A stretch of 64,000 nt of DNA from Saccopteryx bilineata (taxonomy: Eukaryota; Chordata; Mammalia; Chiroptera; Emballonuridae): contig NC_089490.1 of assembly GCF_036850765.1 (NCBI RefSeq), forward strand, positions 276,844,482-276,908,481, written 5' to 3'. The position numbers and the translations under genes were made by a program. How positions within the stretch are numbered: position 1 is the stretch's first letter; each line of letters opens with the position of its first letter. Below are positions 57,001-64,000 of this stretch, piece by piece. Under the pieces are notes generated by a model that saw only the letters and a program-made list of their open reading frames with translations, made no database searches and was not told the origin of the DNA.

Positions 57001-57244
57001 TTCTCTCTGTCTCTCTTTCTCTCTGTCTCTCTTTCTCTCTCTCTGTCCAGTACACAGATGAAATGTCATATGAGGACACAGAAAAAAGACACCATCAACA
57101 CGCCAAGGATAAAAGCCTCATCCGAAACCTGTAGGCACCTTGATCCTGAACTTCTGGCCTCCAGAACTGTGAGAAAATAAACGCTTGTTATTTAAACCAC
57201 TAGTCTGTGCTATGCTGTCAATGGCAGCCCAAGTCGACAATACA
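56792..57244 (+). repeat. MaLR-type solitary LTR with expanded (CT)n
   Basis: Starts TGTTATGAACTAAATTGTG and has 'cacatgttatattcctaacccctaatgt', 'gggcctttcaggggataatgaaggttaaacgagatcataagagcggcaccctaatcc', a TATAAGAAAAAG region, a ~95 bp (CT)n/(CTCTGT)n tract (56957-57052), 'tatgaggacacagaaaaaagacacc', 'cttctggcctccagaactgtgagaaaataaacgcttg' (signal AATAAA) and 'atggcagcccaagtcgacaataca'. Complete apart from the microsatellite. Confidence 0.8.
56957..57052. repeat. (CT)n / (CTCTGTCTCTTT)n microsatellite
   Basis: A pyrimidine-only tract on the plus strand, except for scattered G; it expanded inside the MaLR LTR where the related LTRs carry a short CT-rich stretch. The 108-codon Ser/Leu-rich ORF over it is an artefact. 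Confidence 0.9.
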
Positions 57245-57489
57245 GTCTGTCTTTTTGCCTTAATTCAAGCTTGTTTCATATCTCATCATAACTGATAATC
57301 GTCTTTCAGGAAAAAAAATTCTCAAATACATAAAAATTAGTAGGTATTGCTGAGGAATCTAGGGAGCCTTGTGCATAGGGATATTTATGTGATATAAAAA
57401 TTCTTAGGCTGTCCGTGTATTTTGTTTAATGAGAGGGTTTGCGGCATGAAGGGTTGCTCTCTGAGGTCTACTGTTATGCTGTTCAGTAG

Positions 57490-57670
57490 GAAAAGTACGG
57501 TTTTGGAGTAAGTCATGCATATCTGACTTCAAATCCCAACCTTTATATTTATTAGTTGTGGGACTAGACACAATTTTTGTAATTTCTCTGAATGTCAGCC
57601 TTTACACTTCTGCAAGGGGAGAATTCTGTCTCTCTTCATTGCTGAGAGAAATGTGATCTTGTGTTCAAAA
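57490..57670 (+). repeat. MIR SINE
   Basis: Nearly the whole MIR layout is readable: 'atgcatatctgacttcaaatcccaacctttatatttattagttgtgggactagacacaatttttgtaatttctctgaatgtcag', then a degraded 3' part. Diverged, no flanking duplication. Confidence 0.7.
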
Positions 57671-57904
57671 AGTGTAGCAGAAAATTAATACTATTTTTTG
57701 TTTGTTTTTTTTAGCATTTCATGAGCTTTCAGGACACCAGAATTTGTAGAAGTTTCTCAGAAATTAAATATGGCCATGAGGATTCTCACTTGTTTATTTA
57801 CTAAGGTGCTCAGAATATTGTTTCAGTGTAGGGCCAAAAGATGAATTAAACTTTGACTAGTACTTGCTCAATAACGTGTCATTGTTGCAAAGAATATTAC
57901 TAGA

Positions 57905-58065
57905 CTTGAATTAAAAACGAACTGGGCTCGTGACCAGAGTCTGCCACTTTCTATGTCTCTTAAGTTACTTTGCTCTGATCTCAAGTTTCTCACCTGTTAA
58001 TGGGAATAGCCATCCCTTTTAACCTCATAGGTGTTGATGGGATTCAAAGGCAATAAACAAAAGCA
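57905..58065 (+). repeat. MIR SINE
   Basis: 'gaccagagtctgccactttctatgtctcttaagttactttgctctgatctcaagtttctcacctgttaatgggaatagcc' followed by 'cctcataggtgttgatgggattcaaaggcaataaa' matches the MIR core and 3' part in order. Confidence 0.7.
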
Positions 58066-58159
58066 TCTTGCAATTTGTCTAAAAAGAAATTAATTTTAAT
58101 ATAAAAAAAGATCATTGGATTCATATGGGGAATTCAGACTGTAATGACTGGGAGCTCTG

Positions 58160-58980
58160 AGTCATATACTCACTCAACCAGTATCCAGAGAACCGATGCT
58201 CAGCCTTGTTCTAGGCACAAGTCTACCTGGAAGAACAAAAATACATGGTTTCCATCTTCAAATACCTTTCCATCAAGCAGAGGAGACAGATATTAAACAC
58301 ACAAGAAAACTAATAAATGCATTATTTTAAACTGTGAAAAGCCCCATAAATAAAAAGACTAGGGGGCAGTCATGAGAAAGATGATTCATAGTCTCTGGGT
58401 TGGGAAATAAATAATCTAGACTGAGCATCTAGTACAGCCCTCTGCCCAGGTGATGCGATGGGCAGGATGGGTGCGAGTGAGGCAGGTGGTCTTGGGAGGG
58501 GGCAGCATGTGCCAACATCCTCAGGTAAGACACAGAGCCTCCATGGATGAATTTTAGAGAACAAAAGAGGAGTGTCAGGAGTTGGGAAAGAGAGAAGGCT
58601 GGGCCCAGAAACCAGGGCCTCCAATGGCACACGAGGGATTGTGCGCTTTGATCTGAGTGCGGTGAAACTCCATGGAGTGTTCGGAACCGGAGAGTGATAG
58701 GATCCAGTCAGGTGTGAGAGGGTCACTCAGGCTGCTCTGTCTACACTGAGCACCCAGGAGGGGAGCAGATGGGTCAGTAAGGAGGGCATCTGGCCACCAG
58801 GTGTGAGGGAGAGAGGACACCATCTCACTGCTGAGAGGAGAGAGGGGGCAGCATCTGGTATCCGGCTCTGTGATGGGAGGAGAGAAGACTGGACCCAGAG
58901 GGAGGAAAGGGGATAGTGCAATCAGGATGCATTTTTCAGGTAGAATGGCCAGGTGGGTTTGCTGCAGTGATACCCACTAG
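58160..58980 (+). repeat. Ancient mammalian interspersed repeat (family not named)
   Basis: A long diverged copy of a common mammalian repeat: 'ttctaggcacaagtctacctggaagaacaaaaatacatgg', 'gcagaggagacagatattaaacaca', 'ctttgatctgagtgcggtgaaactccatggagtgttcggaaccggagagtgataggatccagtc', 'gggtcactcaggctgctctgt', 'ggccaggtgggtttgctgcagtg'. I recognise the order of these phrases but not the family name. Minus-strand ORFs of up to 118 codons across it are unsupported. Confidence 0.5.
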
Positions 58981-59458
58981 GCATCATCTTCACTTTACTG
59001 GGGAAGAAACTGGTATAAGCAGGAAAAAATAACATGGATATTAGTTGAATAAAAACTTTTAATAGACTGATAGCTTAGAAAGATTATTGGCAAGTGTGAT
59101 TTGAAATGTATTGATAATTCTTTTTTTCTCACAGTAAGAGTAATGTTATTCCACCAATTTACAAGCAAGTAAATAAATAAATAAATTTTGGGGGCTAGGA
59201 GAAAATATTTGTTACTATTTCACTCACTGTTGAACAATTATTTAACCAGTGTATTTCTCTCATATTAATTGAGTCTAATAAAATTTTTTGATTATATTTA
59301 AACCTTAATATCATATGTTATTGTTTACTTCTGGAATTTTCTAATGTTTTCCCACACATGTCTTTCATTGATGTATTTATATTTCTGGTCTTCAATTTAT
59401 GTTACTTTAATTATATCTTGATTTCTATTTTATATCCTATTTTATTTTATTTTCCATT
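58981..59458. other. No recognised feature
   Basis: AT-rich; includes a short (AAAT)n at about 59170-59187. Confidence 0.4.
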
Positions 59459-59469
59459 CATTTGCCTTT

Positions 59470-59983
59470 TCTTTGTGACAGAGAACAGAGGGAGGGACAG
59501 ATAGGGACAGACAGACAGGAAGGAAGAGAGATGAGAAGCATTGATTCTTTATAGCGGCACCCTAGCTGCCCATTGATTGCTTTCTCACATGTCCCTGAAG
59601 GGGGGTGGGGGGCTACAGCAGAGTGAGTGACCCCCTGCTCAAGCCAGTGACCCTGGGCTTCAAGTCAGTGACCCCTGGGCTCAAGTCAGTGACGATGAGG
59701 TTATGTTTGTGATCCCATGCTCAAGCCAGTGACCCTGGCTTCAAGTCAGTGACCCCTGGGCTCAAGTCAGTGACGATGAGGTTATGTTTGTGATCCCACG
59801 CTCAAGCCAGTGACCCTGGCTTCAAGTCAGTGACCCCTGGGCTCAAGTCAGTGACGATGAGGTTATGTTCGTGATCCCACGCTCAAGCCAGCGACCCCGC
59901 GCTCAAGCCCGAGGAGCTTGAGCCCCAAGCCTGAGTCCTCTGCATCCCAGTCTCACTCCCTATCCACTGCGGCCTGGTCAGGC
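59470..59983 (-). mobile_element. Long-form tRNA-SINE with internal minisatellite
   Basis: Minus-orientation SINE of the family at 40.3-40.7 kb. The tail complement is 'gacagagaacagagggagggacagatagggacagacagacaggaag'; then 'gagatgagaagcattgattctttatagcggcaccctagctg', a module region expanded to three tandem ~81 bp units, and the head complement ending 'ctatccactgcggcctggtcaggc'. An 11 bp perfect duplication, CATTTGCCTTT, flanks it (59459-59469 and 59984-59994). Confidence 0.88.
59638..59881. repeat. Three tandem 81-82 bp units inside SINE
   Basis: Units begin CTCAAGCCAGTGACCCTGG at 59638 (82 bp), 59720 (81 bp) and 59801 (81 bp), with a partial fourth from 59882. Units 2 and 3 are almost identical; each contains shorter 'aagtcagtgac' sub-repeats. 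Confidence 0.92.
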
Positions 59984-59994
59984 CATTTGCCTTT

Positions 59995-61477
59995 ATAGGA
60001 AATGTGTTATTATTTTACAAGAAATGGCAACTTTCATAAGTTTAACTTCAACACAATAAAAGTAGCATTTTGACCATTTTTCCAAGGACAGCAGTTATAA
60101 AAGAAACTTTGCACTGTAGAAACATCCATAAAACCAGATAGAGTTTTACAGTAAAATGCCAGCCAACAGAATTTGGAGTTATAATCCTTTTAGGTTTCGA
60201 TCATCACCACATTTCAACCTGTCATCTCCTCTTCATTATTAATACCCCCTAAAGTATTTCTCTGTTGTTTTACCTGATCTCATAATCCTCCATTCTTAAG
60301 AGCTGGTAGGGAGGGAGAGCACCTGCTCTCACACAAGGAGCACAGAAATCATCTGTAATTCCTCACCCCCTCAGTGATTTTTGCACAGCAAATGTTTTCA
60401 TAAATTTCTTTTTTTTACTTATGAAACAATCCATTTATTTTGTAATGTAGCTCTCATTCACCCAAGTGTATACAAAAATAAATAATAGTGTACACTATTA
60501 CATCAGTGTACCAATGTCACTCTTTTCTGCTAGTAGTAATGATCTGATTGTGACAACATTGATAATGTTCTATATTTGGATTAAGTCCCTTCTCTTGAAA
60601 TTTCAACGTGGGTAAAGTAAAAAGTAATTAAGAATCTACCTGTTCCGGCAGTTGAGTTATGTTCTACCATCCAGGAGTTGAATGAATCCCCTGAGGGTCT
60701 GAGAGGACTCCCCACTTCCCAAGAGATTCAGCACGGACATTGGTGGGTCAGCTAGTGCTCCCTAAAGCCTCTCTTGGGGATAGGAAGACAGTACAGATAA
60801 TCTTTACTCTTTCTCATTTTCAGACTTGTCAGCACCATCTTAAGTCACCTTAACCACCCTGCTTTAGGGTCAAAGATGTTAAAGGTATATATCTTCTGTC
60901 TGGGCCCCTAAAATTCATGTAACTTTGAGGACTGAAAAAAATAGGTATTTTAAATAGCCTTGGTTCTATAGATGAGATAAAAATTTCCAAGGAATAAGTT
61001 TGATTTTGTTTTCTCATATAGATATCTGTGTCTTCTATGCTGAACAACACAATTACAAAGAGAAAAATCATAGTTGTACACTCAATTTCTATAACTCTTC
61101 AAGGCTTACATCAGTCTCTCATTTTTTGTTTTGACCCACACATCAGTACCATGAAGAAAAAAAAAAGAGAAAGAATAATTATTGGTTCTATTTAACAAAT
61201 GATGAAAATAAGAAAAAAAAGACAATTCTGTCATGTTAAGGTCACACCTGACAAATTCCAGCTGGACCATCCGACTTCCGGTTCTGGTCTCTTTCTGCCA
61301 CAGCCTAAACATCCTGACTGCCCCTCATTGCCTGTGGACGCACCGCCCATCCATGCCAGGACCTAGTGCAGGTTCTGTAGACTGAGGGGAAAGGCTGCGT
61401 GGAAACAATGCATGTATTGAGTGACCTTGGCACCTCTCTTCATATTCATATATGACCTGGCTGTGTTGTTTAAAAAA
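59995..61477. other. No recognised feature
   Basis: AT-rich unique-looking sequence. The minus-strand ORFs at 60850-61071 and 61106-61312 have no recognisable domain. Confidence 0.45.
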
Positions 61478-61492
61478 TCGTTGGTGGTTTTT

Positions 61493-61670
61493 TTTTCTTT
61501 TTTTCTTTATTCATTTTTAGAGAGGAGAGAGAGAGGGAGAGAGAGAAGGGGGGAGGAGCTGGAAGCATCAACTCCCATATGTGCCTTGACCAGGCAAGCG
61601 CAGGGTTTGAACCGACGACCTCAGCATTTCCAGGTCGACGCATTATCCACTGCGCCACCACAGGTCAGGC
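61493..61670 (-). mobile_element. Rhin-1-like tRNA SINE, complete
   Basis: Minus-orientation copy with head complement '...gcgccaccacaggtcaggc' at 61670, a (GA)n complement of the CT segment, and an A-tail complement at left. A perfect 15 bp duplication, TCGTTGGTGGTTTTT, flanks it (61478-61492 and 61671-61685), marking a young insertion. Confidence 0.95.
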
Positions 61671-61823
61671 TCGTTGGTGGTTTTTAAAAGATTATTTGGT
61701 AATTGTGTACTAGCCTGTTGCCGACCAACGCTCCCATTAGGAACAACTAGAAAGGCCAAAGAAAAAATAAAAAGAAATATTTTATTTACTTATTAGCAAG
61801 ACTTATGGATATAAGGTTGTATT

Positions 61824-61985
61824 AGTTTCCTCAGACTGTGATAACAAAATACCACACACTGAGTGGCTTAAAAACAAAAATTTATTTTCTCAAATTTCTG
61901 AAGGTTGGAAGTCCAAGATTAAAGTGCTGACAGGGTTGGTTCCTCGAAGGCCTCTTTTTTTTGGCTTGCTGATGGCTATAAAGAA
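61824..61985 (-). repeat. MaLR-type LTR fragment
   Basis: Classic reversed MaLR end: 'ttgtattagtttcctcagactgtgataacaaaataccacacactgagtggcttaaaaacaaaaatttattttctcaaatttctgaaggttggaagtccaagattaaagtgctgacagggttggttcc'. It stops after about 160 bases, so it is truncated. Confidence 0.7.
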
Positions 61986-63290
61986 GGTTTTGCAAGACTT
62001 CTGTACAGAAAATTATATGACATTATTAAAAGGAATTTAAGTAAAACAAATGCAGAGATATATCATGTAAATGGATTGGAACACTTAATATTTTATAAGT
62101 GATTCCTTTATCTAAATTGGTAGATATAATCTCAATTATAATTCCATCAGGTCTTTCTGTAGAAATTTAAATGTTGAAGCTAAAATCCATGTGGAAATAC
62201 ATATAGCCAAGAGTAGCTAAGATAAGCTTAAATAAAAATAACAAAGTTGAAAGAATATTTACAGAGCTGGGAACTGACAGAGGTAAATAGAGCATGGAAT
62301 ATTAAATAAAGCATAGACCCTGAAAAGAGTCTCATCCCTAACTGGACATATAACTTATTCAGAAGTCGGTACTACAGTACAGTGGGGAAAAGGATAGTCT
62401 TTTGGATAAACTATAATGGGTCAAGTAAATATTTACATGAAGATAACATATTGGCCTCAACTTCATATTGTAGACAAAAATTTGTTCTAGGTGGATTTTA
62501 GATTTAAGACACAAAAGAACAATAAAGATTCCAGAGAGTAATAAATAAGAATATTTTTTTACCTTGGGAGTAGGCTAAACTTTTCTAAACAGAGCACAAT
62601 AAACATTAAATATAAAGGACAATACTTATATATTAGATTTAGATTCAAATTATGAAATTCTGTTGAATATTAAAAAGTGAAAATGCAAGCCAGATTACAA
62701 AGAATGTGTTTTCAATACATATACTCAACAAAAATTTTATTTCCATAATTATTTTACAGTCTTAAAATTAATAAATGAAAGACAGATGCCCCATGGTGAA
62801 GAGTTTGATTCCACAAATTTACTTAAATCTCTCAGGCACCTGAAACAAATAGTCATACAGAAACAATTGTGATTATTCTTAGTAAAATAAAAAATAGAGG
62901 ATACACGTAAGTTACAACACTTTTGATTGGTATAAGGAGTCATACTTTTATAAAGTTGTTCAGCCATGTAGCTTACTTTTAGTATTTTGAATTGTCTCCA
63001 CACTCACTATCTTTTTACATTAAACTATGTGGAGCAAAGCAGACTTTTTCAGCTAAGTTTATTTCTGGGCAAAAGTAGGGAGGTTGAAATGTATTATTAT
63101 TAGTTTGTTCTTTTGTTCAATATTTTCGGCTATATTTGTTTATGAAACCTCTGGGCTTTATGTCCAACTATACAAGCTTCTCACAGAAATAATAAATGGG
63201 AAAAGCAATAACTAGTAGACAGACAAGCCACATCACCATCAGAAGAAAGTTTTTCTATATTTTCATTCATAATTATTAAAAAACTTTGTG
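61986..63290. other. Probable degraded L1 traces, otherwise unrecognised
   Basis: Phrases such as 'gtctttctgtagaaatttaaatgttgaagctaaaatccatgtggaaatacatatagccaagagtagctaagataagc' and 'cattaaatataaagga' resemble a worn plus-strand L1 ORF2, at roughly 62.0-62.6 kb. Beyond that nothing is recognised. Confidence 0.4.
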
Positions 63291-63608
63291 GGCCCTGGCT
63301 GGTTGGCTCAGTGGTAGAGCATTGCCTCAGTGTGTGCAAGTCCCTGTTTTGATTCCCAGTCAGGGCACACAGGAGAAGCCACCATCTGCTTCTCCACCCA
63401 TCCTCCTTCCCCTCCTACAGCCCTGGCTCGATGGTTTAAGCAAAGTTGTTCCCAGGCACTGAGGATGGCTCCATGGCCTGGGCCTCAGGCACTAAAATAG
63501 CTTGGTTGCCCAGCAATGGAACTACGGCCCAGCTGGGTCCCGTTTGGGGTGCATGCAGCAGTCTGTCTCTGCCTCCTCTCCTCTCACGTAAAAAAAATTA
63601 AAAAAAAC
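63291..63608 (+). mobile_element. Long tRNA-SINE (GGCCCTGGCC family), diverged and deleted
   Basis: 'ggccctggctggttggctcagtggtagagcattgcctcag', then 'gattcccagtcagggcacacaggagaagccacc', a degraded body and an A-rich tail. It is about 100 bp shorter than the other copies and lacks the tandem CCCCTGGTGGGC blocks. Flanked by AACTTTGTG (63282-63290 and 63609-63617). Confidence 0.88.
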
Positions 63609-63617
63609 AACTTTGTG

Positions 63618-64000
63618 AATAAACAATAGTATGTTTTTATAGTAAATATAGAAATGTTTAGGAGGAAAGCTCTCTATTTTAAAGCAATCCAGAATCAAAG
63701 GAGATCTTCATTCCCTTATAATCCATTAAAGTCTCTAAGCTATAACCAGCTCATTTTCTCATTCTCTGTGATGATTCTTTCAAATATTTCCCTTTTCCTA
63801 AAAGTTCCCTGTGTTTTTCAACAGGAACCCTTGTTTCTAACCTCTCTATGGGATGAACCATTGATTTATCTTACAATTCTACAAATTTGCCTGTATTTTC
63901 ATTCATTATTTTTTTCCTCCCTCCTCTGAACCAGGAGCAGAACTCCTGGTCATGTTTCCTCCCCAAGTGATCTGGGACACATACATATATAATTCTCAAT
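63618..64000. other. No recognised feature
   Basis: Unique-looking sequence to the window end. A 91-codon plus-strand ORF at 63654-63929 has no recognisable domain. Confidence 0.4.

Noticed and set aside
56808..57134. 108-codon Ser/Leu-rich ORF
   Set aside because: Generated by the (CT)n tract inside a MaLR LTR.
58370..58921. Overlapping minus-strand ORFs of 64-118 codons
   Set aside because: They lie antisense to an ancient interspersed repeat and overlap in different frames.
59638..59881. CRISPR-like regular repeats
   Set aside because: The units are contiguous 81-82 bp tandem repeats without spacers, inside a eukaryotic SINE.
1..64000. A novel multi-gene system
   Set aside because: No cluster of intact genes exists in the window; coding remnants are all L1 proteins with stops or frameshifts.

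Overview
The window is non-coding mammalian nuclear DNA, almost certainly from a bat. The main reason is the set of young tRNA-derived SINEs. One is a short family headed CCTGACCTGTGGTGGCGCAGTGG (Rhin-1-like, which from memory is typical of horseshoe bats and relatives). The second is a ~410 bp family headed GGCCCTGGCCGGTTGGCTCAG. The third is a longer family with a GACAGAGACAGAG-type tail. The recent-looking hAT elements and a mariner-type MITE also fit a bat. Assignment to Rhinolophoidea is an inference from remembered SINE consensus sequences. I find no host protein-coding exon, no functional RNA gene and no CRISPR array; the open reading frames are transposon remnants, antisense shadows of transposons, or low-complexity sequence. 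Layout: 1-19.2 kb is mostly old unique-looking sequence with a mariner-type MITE (80-199), MIR relics, MaLR-type LTR pieces, an old L1 fragment on the plus strand (12.3-13.1 kb), microsatellites and a G-quadruplex-type tract (6999-7020). From 19.2 to 44.5 kb lies a 25 kb pile of LINE-1 elements, all on the minus strand. L1-A (19245-21120 and 27003-27478) is the oldest. L1-B (21121-26986) inserted into it, with an apparent ~865 bp 3' transduction. L1-C (30677-44548) is an old, apparently full-length element with a tandemly repeated 5' UTR. L1-D (31442-37424) is a younger full-length element inside L1-C. SINEs and a hAT element inserted later into B and C. From 44.5 to 64 kb the sequence returns to old unique DNA with MaLR LTRs, a degraded plus-strand L1 (50.66-53.23 kb), hAT relics and six SINEs or SINE fragments. 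The insertion order can be read from target-site duplications and by comparing the paralogous L1 copies. No element here looks able to move on its own: each L1 ORF2 has several stops or frameshifts, although L1-D keeps a long open reverse-transcriptase block with its FADD motif. I did not find a novel multi-gene system. The most interesting signals are the L1 3' transduction, a CTCF-like core motif kept identically in three copies of one bat SINE family, the monomer-like 5' UTR of L1-C, and a patch of unusually high identity between L1-B and L1-C.
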